A stretch of DNA of 64,000 nt from Nemertoderma westbladi (GCA_032718475.1 JAUCBJ010008204.1:1-64000); one strand, 5' to 3'. Shown: positions 44,170 through 56,219, counted from the first letter of the stretch. A program made the numbers and translations. Notes: generated by a model not told the origin, from the letters alone.

Positions 44170-44808
44170 ATGCCTCCTAAGGACAAAGATCCAAAGGCGA
44201 AAGCCGCCAAACCTGCCGCCGCTGCGAAAGGGAAGAAAACCGATAAAGCGGAGAAGCCAGCGGCTGCCGCGGCCGAGCCGAAGAAACCGGTGACAAAGGG
44301 AAAGGCCGCGCCCGTGGAGAAAAAATCAGCGCCCTCGCGGAAAGGCGAAGGAAAAGACGCGAAAAATATCTCGAAACAAAAATCCAAAATCGATGCTGCA
44401 GTGAAATCGAAGAAGGCCGTGCAAAAGGGAGTTTTCCAGAAGAGCAAGCGGAAAGTGCGTACGTCAGTCCACTTCCGTCGTCCCAAAACGTTGAAACAGA
44501 AACGGAACCCCAAGTACCCTCGTAGGAGTGTACCGTGGCGGAACCGGATGGACCAGTTCTCAATCATCCAAAGGCCTCTCAGTACCGAGAGCGCCATGAA
44601 GAAGATTGAGGACAACAACACCATCGTATTTATCGTCGACATAAAGGCGAATAAACAGCAGATTAAAATGGCGGTTAAGAAACTTTACGAGATTCAGGCG
44701 AGTAAAGTGAACACGTTGATAAAACCGGATGGAACGAAGAAGGCCTATGTTCGGTTGGCTTCGGATTACGACGCACTTGATGTAGCCAATAAGATTGGGA
44801 TCATATAA
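44170..44808 (+). CDS. RPL23A: 60S ribosomal protein L23a (uL23)
   Basis: 212 residues in a single exon. The C-terminal 120 residues are the uL23 core: [32 protein letters not shown], then the globular part with [15 protein letters not shown] and ending VANKIGII, which binds 23S-like rRNA near the exit tunnel. The N-terminal 95 residues are Lys/Ala/Pro-rich, longer than the human tail (total about 156), reminiscent of the histone-H1-like extension known in insects. The start ATG at 44170 follows a short leader without a competing upstream ATG nearby. Confidence 0.96.
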   Translation: MPPKDKDPKAKAAKPAAAAKGKKTDKAEKPAAAAAEPKKPVTKGKAAPVEKKSAPSRKGEGKDAKNISKQKSKIDAAVKSKKAVQKGVFQKSKRKVRTSVHFRRPKTLKQKRNPKYPRRSVPWRNRMDQFSIIQRPLSTESAMKKIEDNNTIVFIVDIKANKQQIKMAVKKLYEIQASKVNTLIKPDGTKKAYVRLASDYDALDVANKIGII

Positions 44809-45549
44809 ACTGGTCGTGTCTTATGTACCGATCATATAAACTGGTCCTTTAAGTTTTCGGCTGTTAACTTCGTCATTTAGCCTACTGGTTGAGTTGTGTG
44901 TAGGTTTGGAAATTTATTTGATTATTAAATGGCCTTTCAGTTCCCGGATTAAGGAATACTTTTTGATTTTCACAGTAATTTTTTCATTCCATGTCAACAA
45001 TGATCTGCACGGGATATTTTTATATATAAATAGAATGGCGTTGAGTTGAGGAAATATTCGATGGGTTTGTCCAACCAACCCAGCCAACCATTATTTTCTT
45101 TTTAAACATCAAACCAGCAGATGCTGCAGTTTTCGATTTCCCATAAATTTGTTCATTTCAATCATTTTATTTAGTTTACTTCACGTAGTATTTAACGCAG
45201 TATTTAACGCAGGCTTGAGATAAAACATTGTATTTTGTATTATTAGAAAAAATAAAGTACACTCTTTCTTTATTTTATAAGAACAGAGTTTATAGGAGGA
45301 ACACGAGGCTCAAAAACACACACCATTATAACGAAAAGCAAAAAGGTTATATTACAGTTAGATGTATATAATTAGAATTAGTAATTTATAGTTCAATTCC
45401 AATAATAAAAAATTGCAATTAATAGTTGAGTGTAATATTATTACGCCTAGTAGAAATTAATTTTTAGTGTAAGATTAGTTCTAATAGTTCTTTAGTTTCC
45501 AGCTTAGAGGGTTTTATGGACTAATTTAATTTTAGAAGAGTAAGTTTTA
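44809..45549. other. Intergenic after RPL23A
   Basis: AT-rich 3' flank; AATAAA near 45250 is a candidate polyadenylation signal. Nothing else recognised. Confidence 0.45.
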
Positions 45550-47143
45550 CAGGGTGTCCCAATAAATTTGTTCGGATTTTAAAGTTTAATAACTCGTCAC
45601 AATGAATATCAATCGAAGACTTCATGGTATCATATGAAAGCCCATTAATAGGTGAACTTAGAGTTTGGGAATTGTTTCTGATGTGGTAGTTGCTCTTGCT
45701 ACTAATCAGATAAGTTTACATTAAAACTGTATCTTGAGTGTTAAGATGTGAAATTTGTTCGCGGAAATCCATAAATAATAACTTGTTTCCCTGTGAATAA
45801 ACGACTATTCAAGAATGCCATCTGTAGTTACTAGAGTAGACAAAATTTATGCAATGTTTACAGACGAACAAAAAGTTTTCATTGTTAAAACCTACTACCG
45901 AAAGCACTCTTCCAAGCTTACACAGTTAGAATTTTCTTACCAGTTCGTAGGTGTTCGGCGTCCTACGAGATCAGACATATCGCGTCTTGTAAGAAAATTT
46001 GAGAGTGAAAAAACTTTGTTACGCAAATCAGGCTCTCAAAGGCCTTCGATTAGCCAAGAGAAAGTTTCTGCTATAAAACTCACTTCATAACATATCCAGA
46101 AACCTCTTTGCGCCGTGTGTCCTTAGCTGTAGGGGTAAGCAGAAGCTCCACTCAAAGGATTGGCAAAAACCTGAAATTTCGACCATATAAAGTTCAGATG
46201 TTGCACGGGCTCAAACCCAGCGACCATTCCAGCAGAGTGAACGCTTCTGACGCTATTCTGCATTATTTAGAAATAAAGATCCGGCCCACATTTACTTTAG
46301 CGATGAGGCAACATTTCACCTGAGTGGCGCTGTCAATCGGTGGAACTGCAGAATTTGGGGTACTGAAAACCCCCATAAAGTGGCAGAGCACCTCCGTGAC
46401 TCACCAAAGTTAACGGTACGGTGTGCCATGTCTTATAAACAGGTTATTATTGGACTATACATTTTCTACGGTTCGTCTGTCAACGCTAAGAAATATCTGG
46501 CAATGCTGCAAGAGTTTCTAATTCCAAGACTGAATCCTAACACCGACAAATGGTGTTTCAGCAGGACGGTGCACCGCCACATTTGGCCCTTAACGTTCGT
46601 TCCTATTTGGACAATACCTTTCCTGGCAGGTGGTTGGCAGAGACGGTCCTATACGATGGCCAGCTCCCGATTTGACTCCCTGTGATGACTATTTATGGGG
46701 CCATGTCAAGAATCTTGTGTACAATGAAACGGTGACGACACTAGAAGAACTGAGGACGCGCATTAATTCCGCACTGGAATCAATTCCGCATCATCATTTA
46801 CAAAACTGTTTCCAAGAAACGCTCAAGTGGCTTATAAGGGGAAAAAAAGAGGTGGAGGCCACATTGAAATTTACAAACCATAAAGTATACTAACAGTCCG
46901 ATTAATTTAACTTCATCACTAAGCTAAGTATAAACTATTTAAACATTCTAATTGAATAAAAAAAATTGGGACTTAATTATAAGGATAATTATTATTTACC
47001 ATAGCAACAAAATCACCGAGAATGTATTCCAAACTCTAAGTTCACCTATTGGCTTTCATATGATACCAAGAAGTCTGCGATTGATGCTCATTGTAACGAG
47101 TTATTAAACTTTAAAACCGGATCAAATTTATTGGCACACCGTG
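45550..47143 (+). mobile_element. Tc1/mariner-superfamily transposon with long inverted repeats
   Basis: 1594 bp flanked by TA dinucleotides (45548-45549, 47144-47145). Terminal inverted repeats of about 120 bp (45550-45670 and 47026-47143) begin CAGGGTGTCCC and CACGGTGTGCC, with roughly 85-90% identity and a small indel. The transposase between them is frameshifted. Confidence 0.93.
45815..46893 (+). pseudogene. Decayed Tc1/mariner-type transposase
   Basis: At least four frame pieces. 45815-46087 resembles the N-terminal helix-turn-helix (DUF4817-like; FTDEQKVFIVKTYYR, ending KSGSQRPSIS). Around 46270-46330 another frame reads FSDEATFHLSG, holding the first catalytic Asp. Near 46555 QDGAPPH holds the second. 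46630-46893 reads PDLTPCDDYLWGHVKN with the third acidic residue, then the C terminus. Stops and shifts between pieces make it inactive. Confidence 0.9.
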
Positions 47144-47574
47144 TATTTTAAGCAAATTTACAGATATTTTAACATGAGGCTCGTTAAATGATGACTAGCC
47201 ACACCGAATCGAGTTCTTACCAATCCTGGCTGTCGCGACCTTGTTATACCCATTAGCATCTTATTTCGTGATTTTAATGACTATTGAAGACAGGTCTGCA
47301 AAGGGCCAAATATATAGAAGTATCCCTTTTACATGACACAAATAAAAAAAACTGACACCAACTTAGAAGGACGGGTTGTCCTAACAACTTCTTAAAACAG
47401 TTGTTGAGTTAGTTCTGCTAAGTATTGGTTCATCGGATTTCGTTCAAAGCTATTCTTTTGATATAAGACGACTCAAATAAGAAAATAAAATGAAATAACT
47501 AAAATGTTAGTTAAATAAATTGGAGTTGAGCTGTTAGCAATTCAAATTAGCTCTTACTAAATATTATTATTACG

Positions 47575-48597
47575 TTATAAACCATAAAACAAAGAAAATA
47601 CATCAATATCGTCAAGCTTTATTGTACAGAGTTGGGATGGTTTAATGGAAGGCAGTTTACTTTCATTATCTTTAAACAATTTACTATTCATAACAGCTTT
47701 CTCATTGTCAGTAACAATGCTGAATCTTTCGCAAAATCTTCGAAGTTCTTCGTTAGTGTCAATAACTAACCATCGTTTTAGGCAGCTAAAATCCAATTTA
47801 GTCAAAGAAAAGGCTTTACATATTGTTCGAATAGATTTATCGCGATGTGGGTTGAGTGACGTCAGCAAGGCACAACTTGGGACAACATCTAGGTGATTGG
47901 TCCAAAAATCGGCGAATCGAATCCAATTACCCAATCGGTAGCATTGCGCGACACGAACAGCTAATCGGACCTCAGTGGAGTAACGAATGGATTTGGGTAG
48001 CTGATAATACCGCGTCTCCCAATGCGAACCCACCAGCAATAATAAGATATAAAGACTTTCAAAAGTAGGTCGGTTGGGAGATACAAAACCGCTGCTGTAC
48101 ATTCGGAAAAGTATAGAAAACGTTTCAGTTAGAGATGTTAATAACAATTGGGGGTCGGCGTGTTTAATAGGTTCTTCGTAGTTATAAAACAGCGATAGTA
48201 AATAGAATGTTATCGACTTTTCTAGAATGCTGACACAGTTTCGGCTTTCCAGTTGCTGTAAGTGAATATCCTGTCGGATGGATTTGAGTCTGTCGTCGAC
48301 GAAATCAAAGACGACGTGCCAAGGTTGGTCGGAACGTCCTAATGCTAAGTCGAACAGTAGATAGTTAGTGGTCGACTGCAATGCCTCCTCTGTTCGGAGT
48401 TCCTCGGCCAGGGACAGCTGTCTACCAGCGGCGCTCCTGCGGTATTCCTTGACAACACGCACCGGGTCGGCTGTGGGTCGCCGATGTCCCAACGTGGCGG
48501 GTGTGACCTCCAACGGGTGGAGTCTCAACTTACTTTCTCTCGCGTGTAGTTCGTTGGTAGGACACATGAGTCGGCAGGTTCCCCGTATGTTAGCCAT
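47575..48597 (-). CDS. SAC3D1: SAC3 domain-containing protein 1-like
   Basis: 340 residues, one exon. It starts with the family block GTCRLMCPTNELHARES (compare GTCPDMCP in SAC3/GANP proteins). RPTADPVRVVKEYRRSAAG follows, then a helical SAC3/PCI-like domain through about residue 260 with YLLFDLALG, WHVVFDFVDDRLKSIRQDI and the tail of the domain near ALLTSLNPHR. SAC3-domain proteins act in mRNA export, and SAC3D1 (SHD1) has been linked to centrosomes and spindle in mammals. The C-terminal 80 residues are less conserved. UBA6 is the next gene upstream on the same strand, 1.35 kb away; no functional link is implied. Confidence 0.88.
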   Translation of the reverse strand: MANIRGTCRLMCPTNELHARESKLRLHPLEVTPATLGHRRPTADPVRVVKEYRRSAAGRQLSLAEELRTEEALQSTTNYLLFDLALGRSDQPWHVVFDFVDDRLKSIRQDIHLQQLESRNCVSILEKSITFYLLSLFYNYEEPIKHADPQLLLTSLTETFSILFRMYSSGFVSPNRPTFESLYILLLLVGSHWETRYYQLPKSIRYSTEVRLAVRVAQCYRLGNWIRFADFWTNHLDVVPSCALLTSLNPHRDKSIRTICKAFSLTKLDFSCLKRWLVIDTNEELRRFCERFSIVTDNEKAVMNSKLFKDNESKLPSIKPSQLCTIKLDDIDVFSLFYGL

Positions 48598-49944
48598 TTT
48601 AAGTGAAACAAAGTTAGGCGTTATAATAAAACATGTAATTACAGTTAGAAAACTAATTCAATTGGTATATTTGAACTAAGTCGCGTAATTATTTGAGGGC
48701 TGATTCAGGGTGAATTTAATTTTGAGTTTCTGGACACATTGCTGGGGAATCTTACTAGTAAAAAATATAGAGATTACATACCAATTGAAGTAAATCGAAT
48801 TATTTATTTTTCGATGTTTCATGTAATATGTTGTGTGACGTGCAATTACTGCTGTCCAAATTCTACACATTTCGTTTTGACAAGCATGCCTGTTACAGTA
48901 TTACATTATGATTTAAATTCAAGCATGTGTAATGTGTATCATTGTTTTTTAGATGTCTACATGTATTTCTGTGGTCTGTAGATGAGTAAATGGTAGTACA
49001 ATAGGTCGAAATATTAATAATGTATGAAAAAATATTGTGTGACAAACAACATGCATTGCTTGACCTATCTTTCTACAACATTGAGCTGTGAAATCAATAA
49101 AATTCGTTTTAGTTTAATTTAGCGCAAAATATTTGATGTAGAGGTCACGCATGGTACTGTAAGGAGCGATTGCCTCCTGCCAATGTGTACACGTTCTCTG
49201 AACTGAACCCAGAGTTATACGGCCATATTTAGGCGAATACGGCAGGGGTTACGTATTAATTATTTTATAATATTGGCGGATATTAGTAACTATTAGTAAT
49301 AATCACATCAATTGAATATCTTAAGTAACTTAATGGATCTCCAACTATCTACAGTATTTATTCGCTATACATTTTATACGTATTGTCGTCGTGAAATAAA
49401 ATAAACTTAAACTTAAACAACACACGACATATTTATTGATGATTCATATTTTATTTTTTATATCATTGGATTTACAGCAACTACAACTACGCGACTCAGT
49501 TCAAATATACCAATTTAATTTCTACGCTATGGTAATACAGTAAAAGTGTATTACATGTTTCATATTTAAAAGTAATATGTATGTCCATTCCAGCTGCCAC
49601 ATACTAATAATAATAATAAATACCGGTAAGTTAATAAATAACTAATAAATAAGTTGGTTATAAATTGGTCAGAAAATAAATATATTTTAAAATTGGAATT
49701 CAATAAAATAGATAATATTCCAGAAGAATCAGCATAAAATAACCCGAAGTCAATAAAGTCCGGAAGAAAATAACCTGAAGTCAATAATAAAGTCCGGAAG
49801 AAAATAACCTGGCCAAATACGAGTTGCGGCATAATTTTAAAAATTAAGTTACGTTGCTATTTTAACAATCAATATATTTTAGCACAAATATTATTGAACA
49901 AATCTAGCTATTTGTATCTATTTCGAAATTGAATTCCATTTCCA
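48598..49944. other. Intergenic between SAC3D1 and UBA6
   Basis: AT-rich. A direct duplication of about 31-34 bp with AGTCCGGAAGAAAATAACCT lies at 49746-49810. It should contain the SAC3D1 promoter (right of 48597) and the UBA6 3' UTR (left of 49945). No other gene seen. Confidence 0.5.
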
Positions 49945-52900
49945 TTAATTGAAAAAGACCCGAATTGGTGGACAGTTTATGTCGTCACCAGCTCCGTCAT
50001 CAGTATCCATGGTAACCTGTAAATCAGCGTAATTCTGATTGGATGCCAGTTTTATGAGACTCTTTAACTGTTTCTTCTTCCGCGCCGCGTGCGCCGGCAT
50101 AAAATCCATGAAGACCATCTTAACGCCGTGGATAACGGAGGTCACCTCGAGGTTGGGTCGGCCAACCCGGGCCACAATCAGCTTCATAAACTCCTGCAGG
50201 GTGAGACTGGGCGACACCCCGAAGTCCCACCGGTCCCACATGGTGTACTCTATACCGGGCACGCACTCCTGTCGGGGCACTGCGCCCGGCTCAGACGAGA
50301 TCACGATGGGCAACGCGAGGTTTATAAAGGTATTCCGGTACCTTCCGATATCATCCTCGGATAAACTTCTCTTAGCTAATTTAATTAGTTCTATGGTGAC
50401 CAACCCCGCGACGCAGGCTGTTGTAGTAGCGATAGCGGGGACGATTCGACCGGCTATTCGTTTGGTCTGTAAGCGATCAGCCGGTTCAATCCCGTACATC
50501 GACGCGCGGAGATTCGATGCTGCCGTTATAAAATCGATGTGGCCGTTGGAGTCGTCGTCTTTCTCGAAGTCGACGGGAAAAAGCGGTTTAACTGAAGGAG
50601 ATTCTATTCCTTCTAGGTTTAATCGGACGTCGAATAAATCTTCCTCTTCCTCAACCGGGGCCGTTGCCGCTTCGTCGGTAACTACCGACTTACCGGAGGG
50701 TTCAAACTCCGGGACGGGGAATCCCTCGAGCGCGGCGAGGATAGCGGGTTTATCGAACGGAGCACCGCGGAGCCCGTAAACGTCGGCCCAGAGCCGAGCG
50801 AGACTCGCGACGAAGGCGAGATGGTCCGGGAGCTCGGGGTCGAAGCGGATCGGAGTGGGCGGCCGACGGGGGAGCGTCCAGAACGGAGTCCCGTCCGCCA
50901 CCGCGCAGTCCAACGGGAAGCAGTGCAGCAGGTTCAAAGCCTTGTGGGTGAAGTACTTCTCGAATTTAATTCGGGCGAGTTTCACGCAGCCAACGAGGTC
51001 CGCGGGACGACGCGAGAGAAGTTTAATCGAATCGGAAAGCCCGTCCGGAGTCGGTTGATTCGAGCTGAGAGCGGAAAGTAAGCCGGAAGTCGACCAGTTG
51101 TAACTCGTCCAGAGTTTATTAAACGACGTAGGTTTCAGGACAAACGCGGATTCGAATTTATCGCGAGCCCATTCTATAGTGTGGGTTACCGTGGAGGGGA
51201 AGGACTTGAGTGTGCAGTAGGGGATGGCGAGATCGGTGGAGGGGTCGTGTTGGCTCCCGTAGGACTCGGTAAGGAAGGGGACCACCGTCTGGACGTGGCC
51301 TTTAGTCCCGATCGTACCCGAGTCGAGGAGCGCCCGCTGGTTGGTGACGCAACGCGAGTCCACGTACCGCCTCGCCTCCACGTTATCCAACGCGTTCACG
51401 ACCACGTCGAGGTCGGCGTAGAAGGCGTCCGGATAAACAACGACCTCCGTTTCCGGGCCCACGCGGTGCTGATGGGCCGACACGTTGAGCTCCGGGTTGA
51501 TCTGTTTGGCGACCGTCGCGGCAGTGCTGCTCTTGGGATGTCGGATGTGCTGCGAACGGAAGAGAAACTGTCGGTTTAAGTTACTTTTCTCGATGATATC
51601 GTTGTCGGTTATTGTTAAACGTCCGACGGTAGACAAACCGATATGCGCAAAGTTTTTAAGCAGTTCGCATCCGATGGCTCCGCAACCTACCATGAAGCTG
51701 TTAACGGAATGGAGTTGGTCCAGCGTCTGTTGTCCGACGCAACGACGCAAATCGCTGTACCTGTCCGGAGAGGCCGGAAGCGAGACTTCCGGAGGGGCGA
51801 GACAGAGAAACTCGCTGTAGAACAGCTGTCTCAAAGGGCTGAACTTCCCGGTCAATGATTTCAGGACCTCCTGAGCGACGAACCCCCCTAGACACGCCCC
51901 TAGCGGTTGGAGGAATCCGCTACTGGTAACGGCGAGACTGCGAAGTAGTCCGGAGTCCAACTGGGTCGGACGAGTTAGCGACGAGTTCGCGGACTCGCAC
52001 AGAGCCAGGAACTCGTCCAACTCGCCAGACGAACTCGGCAACTCCCCGTGGAGCTCTGTGTAGCGGTCCAACGCAAGGAAACCAACGTGCACGTTGATTG
52101 GTGCATCCGGGTTTAATAAATCTCCAATCAAAATCTCAGGATTAATTAATTGGTTATCTAAACTTGTGAAACTAATTTTGATTGGTTGTTTAACTTTAAT
52201 AAATACGCCTCCAGCGGTGTACTCAGGCATTGGTAAAGGAGCATCTACCTTAAAGGTGGACGGCGTTAATACATTGACAGTAAACTGCTTACCGTTCAAT
52301 GACGTCACAACCTCGCGGAAGGTGATGACGTCACCGGTATCTAGACCGTGCAACCCGTCTGCGTGGGTGGTAACCACCCCCTGGTTGTCTATAGAGGAAA
52401 TAAACTTGGGTTCGATCTCTTCCCCATCGGCGTCGGAGACAAGGAATTCATCGCCCAAATCGACGAATATGGAACCGGCAAGGCCGTAAACCGAGGCGCA
52501 TACGAGATGGATCGAGTTCTTACGACAGAACGAATCAACAGCGCGTTGCAGCGATAGAGACGAGTTGCAAACCACCACGCAGGTGTAACCAGAAAGGATA
52601 AACAAGTTGTTTATCGTGAGGTTGCTATGGGAACAGCGTACGTCCACGTAGGGATTCAACTCGGCGAGTCTCGGAAGACAAGCCGAGTCCCTCGGTTTCC
52701 CGATGTCTTCCGGACGCACGTAGAACTGACTCCCTAGATCGGTTACGGAACACGGAGTCGCGTCGTCTATAGTGACCGATTTGACCCCGGCTAGGATTAG
52801 GTTCTTGGCGATCTCGACTCCGAGCCCGTTTACGGTGTGGAGGAACACGGAGGATCGAGCCATCCGATGCATCGCGGAATCACCGAGGACGTAGCGTTGT

Positions 52901-52959
52901 CGGCTGTACAAACCGTCGTCTATACCCGAGACATCATCCCTGCTGTTTCCCGAGGCCAT
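49945..52959 (-). CDS. UBA6: Ubiquitin-activating enzyme E1, UBA6 type
   Basis: 1004 residues in one uninterrupted exon (human UBA6 about 1052). It activates ubiquitin with ATP and passes it to E2 enzymes; UBA6 in vertebrates also activates FAT10. Layout: inactive adenylation domain from residue 20, first catalytic half-domain about 175-265, active adenylation domain from 410 with nucleotide motif GCGAIGCELLKNF (425-437), DND at 452-454 and Arg463. The catalytic Cys582 is in IPYCTLK, the second half-domain follows to about 830, and the C-terminal ubiquitin-fold domain ends with PPIRVFFN. LLSRRP, LARIKFEKYFTHKALNLLHCFPLD and EKDDDSNGHIDFITAASNLRA favour UBA6 over UBA1 or UBA7. Good ATG start, no frame damage. 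Confidence 0.95.
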   Translation of the reverse strand: MASGNSRDDVSGIDDGLYSRQRYVLGDSAMHRMARSSVFLHTVNGLGVEIAKNLILAGVKSVTIDDATPCSVTDLGSQFYVRPEDIGKPRDSACLPRLAELNPYVDVRCSHSNLTINNLFILSGYTCVVVCNSSLSLQRAVDSFCRKNSIHLVCASVYGLAGSIFVDLGDEFLVSDADGEEIEPKFISSIDNQGVVTTHADGLHGLDTGDVITFREVVTSLNGKQFTVNVLTPSTFKVDAPLPMPEYTAGGVFIKVKQPIKISFTSLDNQLINPEILIGDLLNPDAPINVHVGFLALDRYTELHGELPSSSGELDEFLALCESANSSLTRPTQLDSGLLRSLAVTSSGFLQPLGACLGGFVAQEVLKSLTGKFSPLRQLFYSEFLCLAPPEVSLPASPDRYSDLRRCVGQQTLDQLHSVNSFMVGCGAIGCELLKNFAHIGLSTVGRLTITDNDIIEKSNLNRQFLFRSQHIRHPKSSTAATVAKQINPELNVSAHQHRVGPETEVVVYPDAFYADLDVVVNALDNVEARRYVDSRCVTNQRALLDSGTIGTKGHVQTVVPFLTESYGSQHDPSTDLAIPYCTLKSFPSTVTHTIEWARDKFESAFVLKPTSFNKLWTSYNWSTSGLLSALSSNQPTPDGLSDSIKLLSRRPADLVGCVKLARIKFEKYFTHKALNLLHCFPLDCAVADGTPFWTLPRRPPTPIRFDPELPDHLAFVASLARLWADVYGLRGAPFDKPAILAALEGFPVPEFEPSGKSVVTDEAATAPVEEEEDLFDVRLNLEGIESPSVKPLFPVDFEKDDDSNGHIDFITAASNLRASMYGIEPADRLQTKRIAGRIVPAIATTTACVAGLVTIELIKLAKRSLSEDDIGRYRNTFINLALPIVISSEPGAVPRQECVPGIEYTMWDRWDFGVSPSLTLQEFMKLIVARVGRPNLEVTSVIHGVKMVFMDFMPAHAARKKKQLKSLIKLASNQNYADLQVTMDTDDGAGDDINCPPIRVFFN

Positions 52960-54639
52960 GATCGGCTAGATTATTCGTTGTGTTCTGTCGTTATTAGCTT
53001 TAACTTCGATGAAAAGTGGAGGCGCAAGAACTACGTTCATGAAAACAACATAAAAACTTTGGGCTTCCGGTAGACTTGTAGTTATGATTTGCTTTTGCAG
53101 TTATAGTTCATATGCCAGTATGCGTACCTCTGGTATTTTCGTATTGCAAAAATAAGACTATAAGTATGAAATACCCTATGCTGCTATGTTATTGAGATAT
53201 TGTTTATTGTTTTGGTTAGAAAAGCCCACCACTGTAACCTGCTCCTTTCCGTTAATTAAGTAATGGCTGAATGGAGATTAGTTTATTGTTTTGGTTAGAA
53301 AACACCACCACTGTAACCTGCTTCTTTGCCAGAGGTACGCATATGAACGATAACCGCTTTTGCTAATTTACAAGGTTTTTAAAATAAAAATATGAATTAA
53401 TTATTCGTATAAGGAATATCATTAGTATAGGCCTAGGCTAGTAGTATTACAAGTATTACTGTATTAGTAGTAAGCAAACGCTACGCCGATACTGCTGTAC
53501 TGGATACCGTCCACCGTCAGACCGTCTACACCCGAATGTGGGCATTCCCCAAAGTGGGCACCAACTTTTTAAAACTGCTGTAATTTTTGAACTATAATAC
53601 ATTAAACAATAGTGAAAAATTAATTAAATTGGTTTTTTACTAAATCTGCTGACAAATTAATAGGCCTATTTATTATCAGTTGATATTATTAAATTTCAGT
53701 ATAATATGGTGAATCTTTCAGACTGTCAGAGGTAGGTACCACAAAATTGTCGCCTGAAAGTTCGAGCGTCGATTTACTAACATTTTCTTACAGGCATTAT
53801 TTATTAATCAAACACAAACCAATTACACCATTACAATGCTAATGGTTTCAATATTGAAAGTTCTGAAGTTACGTTCCGTTTATCCGTAAAATCCGTTTAT
53901 CTGTTTATTATACGAATATAATGAAACTATAAACTTGAAGTTTAATAGTTTAGAGCACAGACACCTAAAATATGTACTATTTATCTAGAAATGTTCTCTT
54001 CAAGTGTAGTACAGTAGTACTGTAGTACAGTACCGGTAGTACGGTAGAGTAGATGTACCGGTAGGCTACTACACTACAACATTCAACTACAATGCAATTT
54101 GTGAAAAGATAATTAACATTTATAAATCGTAGAATAGACAATAAACGAAAATCCAGAATTCTGATTTATTTTTAAATTTAATTTCCGAAAATAAACAAAA
54201 TGCTGGGCATACATAAATCTGTAGGCCCCCTAAATAGTAAATTATTATTATTATTAACGCTCAAATATAATAAAATATAATAATTTGAGGAGGAAAACAA
54301 CCAGGATACAAAAAGAACACTGCTAACACTGCATAAAACTGATAGATAACGGCTGCATCAGATACTGTACAAGTCACAAAAAAGTACAGTGTGAATTAAA
54401 ATATACGGATATGAGCACTGAGAAAAAATAAAACATATCGGCAATAGGAGCATAGGGAAACAGATGCAATAAAAATATCCTAAAAAACAAACCTAAAACA
54501 TATTAATCTAAAAAGCGAAAATATTTGGGCATAACAATTATATGAAACTAAAAACTAATAAAATTAACGAGGAAAATTATGACGATCGTGATTATACAGT
54601 AGGTGTATATTAAAATTACAAAAAGGAAGTAACAAGTAA
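52960..54639. other. Upstream region of UBA6 and repeats
   Basis: No coding frame recognised. It contains the fold-back at 53107-53355 with two copies of the dispersed motif, and AT-rich DNA with CTGTAGTACAGTA steps near 54005-54060. Confidence 0.45.
53107..53355. mobile_element. Fold-back element carrying two dispersed motifs
   Basis: The left end GTTCATATGCCAGTATGCGT...ACCTCTGGTA is mirrored by the right end, which reads CCAGAGGTACGCATATGAAC on plus. Between them the segment TTTATTGTTTTGGTTAGAAAA...CCACCACTGTAACCTGC occurs twice as direct copies (53201-53250, 53281-53330). About 250 bp, no frame; probably a MITE. Confidence 0.6.
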
Positions 54640-55671
54640 ATCGAGATCTTTAACTTTCCGAGTGAAAACTAATTTTGTTTTTAGCGCAATCTACGTCAGC
54701 TGGAAGCCAGTTCCACATGGGGCCCGACCACCCAGTCTGCGAAAGAGTTCCAGCACCTTTGCAACCGATATTGCTGGTTGAAGAGCTTAATGGTGGCCTC
54801 GAAGACCCGCCATTGGAGCTGAGGCTAAAAAATCAGCACTATTTAAATCTATACGTCATCTATAGATCGCGAAAATAATACGGCGTACTGTAGTTCAAGT
54901 TTCAAGGCAGCAGTAGTAACTACTAGCAGTTCTATCTAAATAACATTTTGGTTCTAAATTACAAGCGTACAGTATGTAAATACGACGTGTAAAATACCTC
55001 TGCACGCGTTCAATTAAGTCAATACTAACTACGTGAAAAGGAGAACACACAGAGGTGTACAGTACTTACGGAATAATTGGTCGCACGTAAGATATAATGA
55101 TAAGTAAAGCAGAAAGTACATTACATTAGTGAGCAGCTTTTTGTAATTGTCGTCTATTAGCCCAATTTTCCAAACCCGTTAGAGAACCAGACAGGTACAG
55201 TAATTACTATGAGAACTTCTAACTCATGTAGCTTTACCGTCCGCAAACAATTTACAGGATACAAATTGCACACTACAGTATCAGGCAAATCGTTGATATA
55301 AAGGAGAAACATAATGGGTCGCAAAAACACTCCCTTATGGGGTACCGGAGACGACTTTGCAGTCAACAGAAATAGAATTTCCAACCACCACGTTTTGAGT
55401 CCGATTTGTCATAAAGGAAGTGAACCAAAGGCAAAGCAATAAGTCTTCAGAAACCATAATGTTTCAATTTACAGTGAACCACCGAGTCGAAGGCCTTCGC
55501 AAAATCGATATAAACCACATCAATCAGGCCTGGGCATGGGGCCTGATCAATTAGGCTGTGTGCGCTGCAGCCCACGGCCAAGCGACTGAACCGGCCCCTC
55601 AAAAATTCGAAAATAACCGACGAGTGGCTGAGTAATACAAACTGAAGGTAATCCTTGAAAGAAAGGCCCAA
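54640..55671 (-). pseudogene. LINE reverse transcriptase relic
   Basis: On minus, 55671-55447 encodes the RT motif block VYIDFAKAFDSVVHCKL. 55384-55157 encodes GVFLRPIMFLLYINDLPDTV (compare GSVLGPLLFLLYINDLP). Near 54720 is PMWNWLPADVD, a LINE C-terminal pattern. All three lie in the order expected of one minus-strand LINE, but in different frames with stops between, so it is dead. A different copy from the LINE at 28239-30267. Confidence 0.75.
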
Positions 55672-56219
55672 CTAGGTACCTAGTTAGACGATTTTATACA
55701 GTATCACAAAGTTATAAACAGGTTTATAAAAGATTTCCGCTCGCTTCGCTCGCATTTTCAATATAAAACGAGCTACTGTATAATGTCTAGATAAACCTTT
55801 TGTGTTGCGGTATACTGTAATTTAGTATATCAGAGGTTAAGAAATTCTACTCACTGACAGACAACTATATTTCATCTGTCAGCCGCTAGGAGGAGTGACT
55901 AGTTCCACTAATTTAACTGCTGTGTAAAGCCTCGTAAACACACACGGAGGGAAGCCATAAATTTGTGTTCACGTTATCGTTTATTGTTAGGAGTATTTAA
56001 TAAAAATTAAATCTCCTTTCAAACAAAGGTATATTACAATTTTCTATCGTTTTCAAAAGTTTTCTGAAAATACTTGAGCAAGAATAGTCGGTAAATTAAT
56101 ATATTTAATTTATACCGCTGTAGTACAGTAATCCCGTTAAGGTACCGCCGTAACATGTCATCTGGATTTGGCACTTCAGCAGTCTGAAAACGGACAGAGC
56201 AAAGTCAGGGACGGTATTA

